DNA from: Macrostomum hystrix
Taxonomy: Eukaryota > Platyhelminthes > Macrostomidae
Assembly: GCA_950097015.1 (NCBI GenBank)
Contig: CATNEN010000039.1
Coordinates: 20,639,501 to 20,703,500 of the forward strand
DNA: 64,000 bases
Direction of reading: 5' to 3'
Shown: positions 45,816-57,370 of the stretch, piece by piece
How positions within the stretch are numbered: the first letter of the stretch is position 1
Layout: each line of letters opens with the position of its first letter
Notes under the pieces: generated by a model
Database searches by the model: none
Seen by the model: the letters and a program-made list of their open reading frames with translations, nothing else
What the model was told of the DNA's origin: nothing
Translations under genes and position numbers: made by a program

Positions 45816-48800
45816 ATGACTCAAGTAAGTTTATTTAATCATCTTTATGTATTAAAATAAATCACGACTCCGGTCGCATCTCAAGCCAATTTTTTCCGCT
45901 TTAGGCCCAGGTCAGCAATGCTGGCGCGAAAGCCAAGAAGCGCTCAAAGAAGGACAAGGAGAACAAGCTGTGTGAACTGAAGAGTGAGATCGCCATGGAC
46001 GAGCATCAGCTCGGCCTGACGGACCTGTTCGCTCGGCTCGAAGTTGACCCGGCTGTCGGCCTGTCCGCCAACGAGGCCGCTTCCCGGCTGGAGAAGTTCG
46101 GCCGAAACGAGCTGACGCCGCCCAAGCGGACGCCAGAGATTGTGGTGTTCATCCGGACATTGCTGGGCGGATTCTCTCTGCTTCTATGGATTGGTTCGAT
46201 TCTGTGCCTCATCGCCTACGCAATTCAGTACAGCTCGACCGACAGTCCGTCTGGAGACAATCTGTACCTGGCGATTGTGCTCATTGTCGTGGTGGTTGTA
46301 ACCGGCCTATTTACCTATTATCAAAATGCCAAGTCCGGCAAGATTATGGAGAGCTTCAAGAAGATGGTGCCACCGCAGGCGACCGTCCTACGCGACGGTC
46401 AGAAATTACCGGTCGCTTCGGCTGAGGTAGTTGTCGGTGACATCCTTCAAATCCAGCTGGGCGACCGAGTACCAGCCGATGTGCGCATCCTGACAGCCCA
46501 GGGGTTCAAGGTGGACAATTCAGCTCTCACTGGCGAGTCAGAGCCGCAGTCGCGGTGTCCCGACTGCACCAGCGAGAACCCGATGGAGACTAGAAACTTG
46601 GCTTTCTTCTCAACCAACGCGGTTGAAGGTGAGGCGGCATTGGCTTCAGTCTGTAGGTCACAAAAATCGACGCATCAGGCTAGGAGTTTCCCCACCAACC
46701 GAATTCTTTCTCTTTTCAGGCACCTGCACCGCCGTTGTCGTAGCAACTGGCGACCGGACCCTGATGGGCCACATCGCCAAGCTGGCCTCCGGCCTTCGCG
46801 AAGAGAAGACACCCATAGCGAAGGAGCTGGGCCACTTTGTCCAGATGATCACCGGAGTAGCTATCGTGTTCGGCGGGATCTTCTTCGCAATTTCCATGTC
46901 GATTGGCTACGACTGGCTGAGCGCCGTGATTTTCCTCATCGGAGTAATCGTGGCCAACGTGCCCGAAGGCATTCTGGCCTGCATCACCGTCTGCCTCACG
47001 CTCACGGCCAAGAGGATGGCGCAGAAGAACTGCTTGGTGAAGAATCTGGAGGCGGTGGAAACTCTCGGCTCAACCAGCATCATCTGCACCGACAAGACCG
47101 GTGAGATTGCCATAGACCTAGCTTTATCAGTAACCCCCGAATGGCTTGACTTTGCGATAGACCTAGCTTTATCAGTAACCCCCGAATGGCTTGACTTTGC
47201 CATAGACCTAGCTTTATCAGTAACCCCCGAATGGCTTGACTTTGCCATAGACCTAGCTTTATCAGTAACCCCCGAATGGCTTGACTTTGCCATTGACCTA
47301 GCTTTTTCAGTAACCCCCGAATGGCTTGACTTTGCCATTGACCTAGCTTTATCAGTAACCCCCGAATGGCTTGACTTTGCCATAGACCTAGCTTTATCAG
47401 TAACCCCCGAATGGCTTGACTTTGCCATAGACCTAGCTTTATTAGTAACCCCCGAATAGCTTGACTTTGCCATAGACCTAGCTTTTTCAGTAACCCCCGA
47501 ATAGCTTGAGGGTCGTCTATTCATTTGAATATCACACAAATGCATACCAAAAACGAATCATTTAATGGCAGTGTGAATCATTTAGACGTTTGAAATCACA
47601 AACGCTTTGCCATGAAATTATTCGGCACAACGTGCCACATTTTTTAGCTGATAATTCGAGTTAGTATTTGTGAGTGAATTGTGGGATTCGAGGTGCGATC
47701 TGTTAGTGGCGTAGATGACTCACAATATTTAAGTGCTAATAGGCAGCTAGAGCGGCGAAAAGACATTTCGGCCATAGACATTAAGTCAACGGGCACGACA
47801 GACAGAGGACGCGTGTTATCCGTTTTGACCGCCCATTGCTCTGAGGTGTACATTCTGACTCTTGTGACTTTCTCATCGTCTAGCAGTGCACACACACTTT
47901 GAATCTTAGCGGGTTACCGCATGCGGGTTACTCAAGCGTTCACCTTGTTTGCCCTGCTCAGGCACGCTGACCCAGAACCGCATGACTGTGTCCCACATGT
48001 GGCTGGACAATCGCATCGTTGGAGTGGACACCTCCGAAGACCAGACGCACGACACGGGAGACAGTCTGCTGACCGACTGGCCGGCCTTCAGTCGCTGCGC
48101 AGCCCTGTGCAATCGGGCCGAGTTCAGGGCCGGGGAGGAGTCGAACTCGGTGCTGCGGCGCAGGTGCATCGGAGACGCGTCGGAGACGGCGCTGCTGAAG
48201 TACACGGAGCTAAGCATGGGCAGCATGGCTGAATATCGCAGCCGGAATCCCAAGGTGTTCGAGGTGCCGTTCAACAGCACCAACAAGTACCAGCTGTCCA
48301 TTCACCGAACCGACGACAACGACCCGCGCCACCTCCTGGTGATGAAGGGCGCCCCGGAGAAGATTCTCGACAGCTGCTCCACCATTCTGGTCGACGGCCA
48401 GGAGCTTCCACTTGATGCCGACTGGAAGCAGAAGTTCAACTCAGCCTACGAGGATCTCGGAGGCATGGGTGAGCGGGTCATCGGATTCTGCGACCTCCGC
48501 CTGTCCGGCGAAGAGTTTCCGGTTGGGTTCGCGTTCAGTGAGGACTCGCAAAATTTCCCGCTGGACGGACTGCGCTTCGTCGGCCTGGCTTCGCTGATCG
48601 ATCCGCCGCGTGGAGCCGTGCCGAGCGCCGTCCAGAAATGTCGCAGCGCCGGCATTAAGGTCATCATGATCACCGGAGACCATCCAATCACCGCCAAAGC
48701 CATCGCCAGGAGCGTTGGAATCATCAGCCCGAACAGCCAGACCGTGGAGGAGATCGCCAGATCGAGAGGCGTCGACCCCACCCAGGTGGAGCCCAGTGAG

Positions 48801-50251
48801 GCGCAGGCAAGCGTCATCCATGGCTCGGAGCTGAAGGACATGTCTTCGGCACAGTTGGACAAGCTGCTGCAGAACTATACGGAGCTTGTATTCGCTCGTA
48901 CCAGTCCCCAGCAGAAGCTGCTCATTGTCGAAGGCTGCCAGCGCCAGGGCTGGATTGTGGCCGTCACGGGAGACGGCGTCAACGACTCGCCTGCGTTGAA
49001 GAAGGCGGACATTGGCATCGCGATGGGCATCGCAGGCAGCGACGTCAGCAAACAGGCGGCGGATATGATCCTCCTTGACGACAACTTTGCGTCTATAGTT
49101 ACCGGCGTTGAGGAAGGCCGCATAATCTTTGACAACCTAAAGAAGACGACCACCTACCTACTCGCCTCAAACATTCCTGAGTTCGCGCCTTTCCTACTGT
49201 ACGGTCTGATCGCCATTCCGCTGCCCATCGGAACCATCACCATGCTGCTGATCTCCGTGGGCACCGAGATTGTCCCGTCCATCTCCCTGGTACACGAGAC
49301 GGCCGAGAGTGACATCATGCAGCGCCAGCCGCGCGATCCGAAGCGCCATCGGCTGGTGAATTGGAACCTTATTGGCGCCTGCTATGCTCAGGCCGGTCTC
49401 ATCGAGGCCGCGGGCGGCATGTTCGCCTATTTCGTCGTGCTGGCGGAGAACGGCTTTCTGCCCGGACGAGTTGTCGGCCTGCGAAACGACTGGGAGAGCA
49501 TCGCCGTTAACGACCTGGTGGACAGCTACGGACAGGAGTGGGTGAGTTGCGGGGATGAGAGGGATAATAAAAGTTATTATTATTAGAAACTAGAAACTAT
49601 ACTGTACGCAGGTGTATCCATTTGCCCTGACTTTCTCATCGTCAGGCAGTGTACACTCTCACTGTGCCTTGGAGGTTGGCCCTCAAGTGCGTAAATTGCA
49701 TGACAAGCCCCAAAGCCTTCTCTCCGCGGCTGCACCCCAAATGAATGTAGCCTCGCCGCGGAATCGAACTTAAAAACCTTGGTGCGAGAGGCAAACGCGT
49801 AAAGCGCTCTGTACCTCATCCCTCTCAACAATGGCCTGGAGTTAGTGAGCTTATAGTTTTATACGCGCATTTCCTTTCCACCGTATCGCTCCAGTCATTC
49901 GGCCAGCGCAAGATGCTAGAGTACACCTGCTACTCAGCCTTCTTCGCCGCCATCGTGACAATGCAGTGGTTCGATCTCCTCATCAGGAAGACGCTGCGCT
50001 CGTCCCTGTTCCAGCAGGGCATGAGCAACGGCCCGCTGACTTTCTCGCTCTTTTTCGAGACCGGCTTAGTCATCTTCCTGACCTACTGCCCGGGCCTGGT
50101 CGACGGCTTGCACTTGGCACCGCTGATGTACCGCTGGTTCTTGCCTGCCCTGCCATTTGGCGTCTACATCCTGTTTTACGACGAGTTCAGAAAGTACCTG
50201 ACGCGCACCCTGCCCCCGGGAAACTGGTTGGAGACCAATTTGTCCTTCTGA
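45816..50251 (+). CDS. P-type (IIC) ATPase alpha subunit, Na+/K+-ATPase-like, 1016 aa, 5 exons
   Basis: Exons 45816-45824, 45905-46628, 46720-47100, 47962-49541, 49895-50251; phases match and total 1017 codons with the stop, the normal family length. Visible: a Lys-rich N terminus; the actuator motif LTGESEPQ; M4 with VANVPEG; the phosphorylation site CTDKTGTLTQN, whose Gly codon is split by intron 3; KGAPEKILD in the nucleotide domain; [18 protein letters not shown]5 YLLASNIPE; and the C-terminal FQQGM and CPG blocks. This family pumps Na+ out and K+ in across the plasma membrane with a beta subunit. Oddly, the M6 motif that is DLGTD in ordinary Na+/K+-ATPases reads SVGTE here, and the C terminus is LSF instead of the usual YY. 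It may be a divergent paralogue with altered ion use, so I give no symbol. Confidence 0.93.
47106..47512 (+). repeat. 48-bp minisatellite, ATPase intron 3
   Basis: Unit gccatagacctagctttatc + agtaacccccgaatggcttgactt, about 8.5 copies, starting 5 bp after the donor. Because 48 is a multiple of 3 the exon frame stays open through seven copies ([15 protein letters not shown] repeated) before a stop. Confidence 0.95.
49575..49830 (-). mobile_element. tRNA-derived SINE, family B, minus orientation
   Basis: Minus strand: atgaggtacagagcgcttta (A-box-like), gcctctcgcaccaaggtttt, ttcgattccgcggcgaggct (B box), then the shared body and a tail of taataataataacttttatt. This is the most tRNA-like head of the family. 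Located in ATPase intron 4. Confidence 0.85.
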
Positions 50252-51054
50252 ACGCAGCTACAAATGGAACACGAACTGTACATAGCGTATTTTGTTAGAC
50301 AACTCCCAAAATATCTTCAACGCTTTTTAACCAGAATTAGGGAAATATTGTGCTCAATGTAAGTCAAGAATTTCGACAATTATTCCGAAGTCATTGCAAT
50401 GCGAAATTTTGTGACTTTGATTTTGATTGTTTTAGAAAATAGAGCATACCAAATGCCAAACATTCTTGCAAACTTTTACCAATCTGCCTAAAGGGCTCCA
50501 CACTATGTTTACAGTTGGAAATATAATTAAATCAAGCCTTCTTTTGTGATATCCGAATTACTGCAGCTTAATTCCTGATATTCTTGTTAGTAGCTAGCGC
50601 CTTGACAAAAAACGAAACTTTCTAAATTCATAATCTGAATTTTTTTATGTTATTGCTTTGCATTGCGAGTAACAATTTAAAAGTTTAAAAAAAACTTTAA
50701 ATTACTGACTACTTAAAAAACTTGTTTTGGCCAGTAGTATAGCAAAAAACTAGTTTTTTTTGTAGAAAGTAGAAATAGTTTTCTTATCTTCTACAGATAT
50801 TTTCTCCAGTGAAAGTGCAACAAACTGGTGCAAAGGTCCATTAAAGTTACTTCTATAATAAGCGTTACTGATTACAGTTTACCTGTTCACTTTAATTAGC
50901 TCCTTATCTCGGAATGAGAAAAATATTTCTCGGTCTTTGAAAAGTCGTCGCTGTTGCCGTTACTGCTGCCACCCAAGAATAGGTGAGCCCGAAAGCAAAC
51001 AGTATAGCTCAAAGAAAATTCATTCACCTGAAAAACCTGAGCCTTTACAGCGAT
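50252..51054. other. Spacer between the ATPase and the next gene
   Basis: AT-rich 3' flank and presumed promoter. No element or array seen, and no strong AATAAA in the first 200 nt after the ATPase stop. Confidence 0.5.
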
Positions 51055-54000
51055 ATGGGTGGATTTGGCACTCATCCTGACACTCTGCCAGATGAAGATT
51101 GGCAACAGGTGAGTATGCGATAGCTTCTGCTTCTAGTGGAAAGTTTTTATTGGATCTAAGATAGAATTATTAAACCGAATAGTCACATAACCAAAGTACA
51201 TACACCATAACACTGAAGTGTCACAAGACCAAAGTACATACACCATAACACTGAAGTGTCACAAGACCAAAGTACATACACCATAACACTGAATTGTCAC
51301 AAGACCAAAGTACATGCACCATAACACTGAAGTGTCACATGACCAAAGTACATACACCATAACACTGAATTGTCACAAGACCAAAGTACATGCACCATAA
51401 CACTGAAGTGTCACATGACCAAAGTACATGCACCATAACACTGAAGTGTCACAAGACCAAAGTACATACACCATAACACTGAATTGTCACAAGACCAAAG
51501 TACATACACCATAACACTGAATTGTCACATGACCAAAGTACATGCACCATAACACTGAAGTGTCACATGACCAAAGTACATGCACCATAACACTGAAGTT
51601 TCACATGACCAAGTACATGCACCATAACACTGAATTGTCACAAGACCAAAGTACATACACCATAACACTGAAGTGTCACATGACCAAAGTACATACACCA
51701 TAACACTGAAGTGTCACATGACCAAAGTACATGCACCATAACACTGAAGTGTCACATGACCAAAGTACATACACCATAACACTGAAGTGTCACATGACCA
51801 AAGTACATACACCATAACACTGAAGTGTCACATGACCAAAGTACATGCACCATAACACTGAAGTTTCACATGACCAAGTACATGCACCATAACACTGAAT
51901 TGTCACAAGACCAAAGTACATACACCATAACACTGAAGTGTCACATGACCAAAGTACATACACCATAACACTGAAGTGTCACATGACCAAAGTACATGCA
52001 CCATAACACTGAAGTGTCACATGACCAAAGTACATACACCATAACACTGAAGTGTCACATGACCAAAGTACATGCACCATAACACTGAAGTGTCACATGA
52101 CCAAAGTACATGTGACTGACTGGGGCTGGAATCTTATAGGGTAGCAACCCCTCTGTGTCCGGGGCTGGAATCTTATAGGGTAGCAACCCCTCTGTGACTG
52201 GGGCTGGAATCTTATAGGGTAGCAACCCCTCTGTGACTGGGGCTGGAATCTTATAGGGTAGCAACCCCTCTGTGACTGGGGCTGCAATCTTATAGGGTGC
52301 AACCCTCTCTGTGACTGGGGGCTGCAATCTTATAGGGCAGCAACCCCTCTGTGACTGGGGCTGCAATATTATAGGGTGCAACCCCTGTGTGACAAGGGCT
52401 GAAATCTTATAGGGTAGCAGCCCCTCTGTGTCCGGGGCTGGAATCTTATAGGGTAGCAACCCCTGTGTGACTGGGGCTACAATATTATTATAGGGTATAT
52501 TTACCACGTGTGTAATAACCACGCATCCGAAATTTCCACAACTCCAGCCTGTGGATGCACTAAAACGCGGTGGCATCGGACTCCGAAGACAATCTGTGCC
52601 AGTTGTGACTGAGGTAATTTTTACCGTATAGAAGAGCTAGGTATAGAGGAATGATAGATCAGTGATGGAGTGAGGTAGAGAGTGGTGATAGATCAGTGAT
52701 GGAGTGAGGTAGAGAGTGGTGATAGATCAGAGATGGAGTGAGGTAGAGAGTGGTGATAGATCAGTGATGGGGTGAGGTAGAGAGTGGTGATAGATCAGAG
52801 ATGGAGTGAGGTAGAGAGTGGTGATAGATCAGAGATGGAGTGAGGTAGAGAGTGGTGATAGATCAGTGATGGGGTGAGGTAGAGAGTGATAATAGATCAG
52901 AGATGGAGTGAGGTAGAGAGTGATGATAGATCAGAGATGGAGTGAGGTAGAGAGTGATGATAGATCGGAGATGGAGTGAGGTAGAGAGTGATGATAGATC
53001 AGTGATGGAGTGAGGTATAGAGTGATGATAGATCGGAGATGGAGTGAGGTAGAGAGTGATGATAGATCAGTAATGGGGTGAGGTAGAGAGTGATGATAGA
53101 TCGGAGATGGAGTGAGGTAGAGAGTGATGATAGATCAGTGATGGAGTGAGGTAGAGAGTGATGATAGATCAGTAATGGGGTGAGGTATAGAGTGATGATA
53201 GATCAGAGATGGAGTGAGGTATAGAGGAATGATAGATCAGTGATGGGGTGATGTAGAGAGAGGTGATAGATCAGTGATGGAGTGAGGTATAGAGGAATGA
53301 TAGATCAGTGATGGGGTGATGTAGAGAGAGGTGATAGATCAGTGATGGAGTGAGGTATAGAGTGATGATAGATCAGAGATGGAGTGAGGTATAGAGGAAT
53401 GATAGATCAGTGATGGGGTGATGTAGAGAGAGGTGATAGATCAGTGATGGAGTGAGGTATAAAGTGGTGATAGATCAGTGATGGAGTGAGGTAGAGAGTG
53501 GTGATAGATCAGTGATGGGGTGAGGTAGAGAGTGGTGATAGATCAGAGATGGAGTGAGGTATAGAGTGGTGATAGATCAGTGATGGAGTGAGGTAGAGAG
53601 TGATGATAGATCAGTGATGGAGTGAGGTGGAGAGTGATGATAGATCAGTGATGGAGTGAGGTAGAGAGTGGTGATAGATCAGAGATGGAGTGAGGTATAG
53701 AGTGATGATAGATCAGTAATGGGGTGAGGTATAGAGTGATGATAGATCAGTAATGGGGTGAGGTAGAGAGTGATGATAGATCAGTAATGGGGTGAGGTAG
53801 AGAGTGATGATAGATCAGTAATGGGGTGAGGTAGAGAGTGATGATAGATCAGTAATGGGGTGAGGTAGAGAGTGATGATAGATCAGTAATGGGGTGAGGC
53901 AGAGAGTGATGATAGATCAGTAATGGGGTGAGGCAGAGAGTGATGATAGATCAGTAATGGGGTGAGGCAGAGAGTGATGATAGATCAGTAATGGGGTGAG

Positions 54001-54365
54001 GTAGAGAGTGATGATAGATCAGTGATGGGTGAGGCAGAGAGTGATGGTAGATCAGTGGATCATGAAGCCTATAATCTGTTGAATTTCAGGCCAACTCAAG
54101 GTTTCTGTTAGGTGTCGACAGGTCATCAGCCAGAGTCACACTTAGTCCAAGGCGACTATTGGCTGTGGCAGCTGAGGAACAAGAATTCGCTGAACGGTAA
54201 GCATTAATTGTGAAAAAATATAAGTTAGTAGTTTATTGCAAAAAAAGGAAAAAGCAAATAGTTTTCTAATTTGATTGTTTAAACTGACTTGACAGGTTGC
54301 GTATTGGCAAGTCAATAGTTGACGTCACGAACAGTAATTTGATGAAGCTCGATATGGATTTGTGA
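51055..54365 (+). CDS. Small basic protein of unknown family, 98 aa, 4 exons
   Basis: Exons 51055-51108, 52548-52613, 54090-54196 and 54296-54365 have matching phases (0, 0, 2) and give 98 aa. The protein starts MGGFGTHPDTLPDEDWQQ and continues PVDALKRGGIGLRRQSVPVV, then RFLLGVDRSSARVTLSPRRLLAV (basic and Ser-rich, with SPRR and RRQS as possible kinase sites), and ends in a moderately hydrophobic VTNSNLMKLDMDL. There is no signal peptide or membrane span. In exon 2 only phase 0 avoids stops, which supports this ATG exon. I do not recognise the family. Two of its introns are almost wholly minisatellite. An additional upstream exon cannot be excluded. Confidence 0.65.
51203..52110 (+). repeat. 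38-bp minisatellite, intron 51109-52547
   Basis: Unit caccataacactgaagtgtc + acatgaccaaagtacata, about 24 copies. Variants alternate (acaaga/acatga, gaattg/gaagtg, tgcacc/tacacc) and blocks recur (51590-51830 against 51840-52080). Confidence 0.95.
52112..52500 (+). repeat. 39-bp minisatellite, same intron
   Basis: Unit gactggggctggaatcttat + agggtagcaacccctctgt, about 9.5 copies, directly abutting the 38-bp array; the two share only tgtgac at the seam. Each unit carries the inverted pair ggggct / agcccc in some copies and gggt..acccc in most. Confidence 0.95.
52635..54060 (+). repeat. 34-bp minisatellite, intron 52614-54089
   Basis: Unit gatagatcagtgatggagtg + aggtagagagtgat, about 42 copies. 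Sub-types (agagatgg, gtaatggg, gaatgat) are spatially clustered; the right end is the most uniform. Confidence 0.95.
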
Positions 54366-54402
54366 CAACACCTAAAATATTTTATTAATTTTGAAATTGC
54401 TA

Positions 54403-54408
54403 AATAAA
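54403..54408 (+). terminator. Poly(A) signal of the 98-aa gene
   Basis: AATAAA 38 nt after the stop codon. Confidence 0.6.
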
Positions 54409-54519
54409 ATATCTTGCATGAGAAGATGTGATTGCAACTTGTGCTTCACTTAAGATCTGTTTTAAGTTTACTCTAAATACAGCATGAAATTATTTTCCCG
54501 TGACTTTTATTGGTCTCAA

Positions 54520-55795
54520 CCGTGTGATCCCAATTGATCCTATCAATCAGTGAGGGGATCAACTGATAATGGTCCTATCAATCAGTTAGGGGATCAACTG
54601 ATAATGACCCTATATCAATCAGTGAGGGTATCAACTGATAATGATCCTATCAATCAGTTAGGGGATCAACTGATAATGATCCTATCAATCAGATCAACTG
54701 ATAGTGACCCTATCAATCAGATCAACTGATAATGACCCTATCAATCAGATCAACTGATAATGACCCTATTAATCAGTGAGGGTATCAACTGATAATGACC
54801 CTATCAATCAGATCAACTGATAATGATCCTATCAATCAGTGAGGGTATCAACTGATAATGATCCTATCAATCAGTTAGGGGATCAACTGATAATGGTCCT
54901 ATCAATCAGTTAGGGGATCAACTGATAATGATCCTATCAATCAGATCAACTGATAGTGACCCTATCAATCAGTGAGGGTATCAACTGATAATGATCCTAT
55001 CAATCAGTTAGGGGATCAACTGATAATGATCCTATCAATCAGTTAGGGGATCAACTGATAATGATCCTATCAATCAGTTAGGGGATCAACTGATAATGAT
55101 CCTATCAATCAGTTAGGGGATCAACTGATAATGGTCCTATCAATCAGATCAACTGATAGTGACCCTATCAATCAGTGAGGGTATCAACTGATAATGATCC
55201 TATCAATCAGTTAGGGGATCAACTGATAATGATCCTATCAATCAGTTAGGGGATCAACTGATAATGATCCTATCAATCAGTTAGGGGATCAACTGATAAT
55301 GATCCTATCAATCAGATCAACTGATAATGGTCCTATCAATCAGATCAACTGATAATGATCCTATCAATCAGTGAGGGTATCAACTGATAATGATCCTATC
55401 AATCAGTTAGGGGATCAACTGATAATGGTCCTATCAATCAGTTAGGGGATCAACTGATAATGATCCTATCAATCAGATCAACTGATAGTGACCCTATCAA
55501 TCAGTGAGGGTATCAACTGATAATGATCCTATCAATCAGTTAGGGGATCAACTGATAATGATCCTATCAATCAGTTAGGGGATCAACTGATAATGATCCT
55601 ATCAATCAGTTAGGGGATCAACTGATAATGATCCTATCAATCAGATCAACTGATAATGGTCCTATCAATCAGATCAACTGATAATGATCCTATCAATCAG
55701 TTAGGGGATCAACTGATAATGATCCTATCAATCAGTGAGGGGATCAACTGATAGTGACCCTATCAATCAGTGAGGGGATCAACTGAAAATGATCC
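54520..55795 (+). repeat. 29/35-bp minisatellite, intergenic
   Basis: Units gatcctatcaatcagttagg + ggatcaactgataat (35 bp), with a shorter form lacking ttaggg. Arms tatcaatcagtt and gatcaactgata are roughly inverted, so each unit can fold weakly. About 38 copies between two genes. Confidence 0.9.
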
Positions 55796-56243
55796 CATAA
55801 TTCCACCCGGGAATATGGAATCCCATTCAATTATCCCATTATCCCGACCGGGAAACTTTCGATTTGCACAAGCTTTAAATGGAACAAAAAATTGTCTCAA
55901 AATTTTATTCCCGAAATTTTGAGAACCTAGAAAATCTGTAGTTTCGATCTTGACAAGCCTCTTAATCTCGTGATATTATTGCCCGTCACTGCCATTTCAA
56001 TATCTGATTTTAGAAGCGAAAATTCACAGTATAGTGTTTACACACGCAAAAGCGGAACATTCTTGACAGGTCCTGCAGATACCCTTTAAAAAATGTCTCT
56101 AGTTGGTAAACGTTTTGAAATGAAAAGGCTCACTCACATATGCTTACATTATTATGCAGTCGCGATTGAAAAAAAGTGATGACATCTGTCGAAATGTTTG
56201 ACTTTTGCTTCTCGCCTGGGAGGGGGGTTGATGGATGTCAGGC
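55796..56243. other. Upstream region of the neuropeptide gene
   Basis: No gene or element recognised; presumed regulatory sequence. Confidence 0.5.
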
Positions 56244-56275
56244 ATTTAAAAACCCTTGCGTTCAGCTAGAAACCA
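56244..56275 (+). promoter_or_regulatory. Core promoter of the neuropeptide gene
   Basis: atttaaaa (56244-56251) is a plausible TATA variant, with an initiator-like ttcagct about 27 bp downstream. The first in-frame ATG is at 56381. Confidence 0.5.
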
Positions 56276-56380
56276 AGTCACAGAAGAGTGGCCAGAAGAT
56301 TTTCTGTCAAAGCAAATCAATAAATCAATCAAATTAATCAATACAATAGTTGGAGGAATTAAGACAATTGTCAAGAAGAA

Positions 56381-56674
56381 ATGTTCCTGAGATCGACTAT
56401 CGCTCTGCTGCTAGCGACACTGCTGGCTGCTGTCAGTCGGGGCGACAGCAGTTGGCCGGCAAATCACCAACTGAGGGCGGTCGTCAACTTTCCTAGCGCC
56501 GCTAGCCAGCCAGTCAGCTGGAGGTCCGGCTTCGTCCAGCGTCGACCGTCATCGGTGCAGTCAACTGGCTGGCAGTCTGACAGTCGACCTGATTGGAAGA
56601 GGACTATCTTTCGCTACGGCAAACGCCAGATGTTCCGCTTCGGCAAGAGACGCACCCCTACAGGTGGAAGATAA
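56381..56674 (+). CDS. RYamide/RFamide-like neuropeptide precursor, 97 aa, single exon
   Basis: The N terminus MFLRSTIALLLATLLAAVSRG is a clear secretory signal peptide. After a non-conserved spacer come two adjacent amidation cassettes: KR-TIFRYG-KR-QMFRFG-KR, followed by RTPTGGR and stop. Cleavage at the dibasic sites and amidation would give TIFRY-amide and QMFRF-amide (the second possibly pyroglutamylated). This is the standard layout of FMRFamide-like or NPY/RYamide-type precursors, acting as secreted GPCR ligands. Which invertebrate family it belongs to is not decided. The whole CDS is in one exon, unlike its intron-rich neighbours. Confidence 0.88.
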   Translation: MFLRSTIALLLATLLAAVSRGDSSWPANHQLRAVVNFPSAASQPVSWRSGFVQRRPSSVQSTGWQSDSRPDWKRTIFRYGKRQMFRFGKRRTPTGGR

Positions 56675-56859
56675 TGATTTGATTTGATACAAAAATAATT
56701 TGTATGCACTTTTTGGACACTCGCTTTTAAGTTCCATTGGACTTTTAAAATGTTCACAAAAGCAATGCAACTAAATATAATCGATTGGAAACGATTAGAT
56801 GGCAAACTATTGCATACACATTTGCGTCATTTGAGAACATGCTGCGTTTCTTGAAGGAT

Positions 56860-57370
56860 CTGCTGATTTCACAGTCCTGACCCTTCAGTGAACGGCTGAT
56901 TTCACAGTCCTGACCCTTCAGTGAACGGCTGATTTCACAGTCCTGACCCTTCAGTGAACTGCTGATTTCACAGTCCTGACCCTTCAGTGAACGGCTGATT
57001 TCACAGTCCTGACCCTTCAGTGAACGGCTGATTTCACAGTCCTGACCCTTCAGTGAACTGCTGGTTTCACAGTCCTGACCCTTCAGTGAACTGCTGGTTT
57101 CACAGTCCTGACCCTTCAGTGAACTGCTGGTTTCACAGTCCTGACCCTTCAGTGAACTGCTGATTTCACAGTCCTGACCCTTCAGTGAACTGCTGGTTTC
57201 ACAGTCCTGACCCTTCAGTGAACTGCTGATTTCACAGTCCTGACCCTTCAGTGAACTGCTGGTTTCACAGTCCTGACCCTTCAGTGAACTGCTGGTTTAA
57301 CAGTCCTGACCCTTCAGTGAACTGCTGGTTTCACAGTCCTGACCCTTCAGTGAACTGCTGATTTCACTTT
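56860..57370 (+). repeat. 33-bp minisatellite, downstream of the neuropeptide gene
   Basis: Unit ctgctgatttcacagtcctg + acccttcagtgaa, about 15 copies. Variants (cggctg, ctggtttc) are clustered. Confidence 0.95.

Noticed and set aside
46623-47459. ATPase reading on into [15 protein letters not shown] repeats as a coding exon
   Set aside because: It would break the invariant DKTGT motif. The donor at 47101 and acceptor at 47961 restore DKTGTLTQN exactly. Kept only as a possible retained intron.
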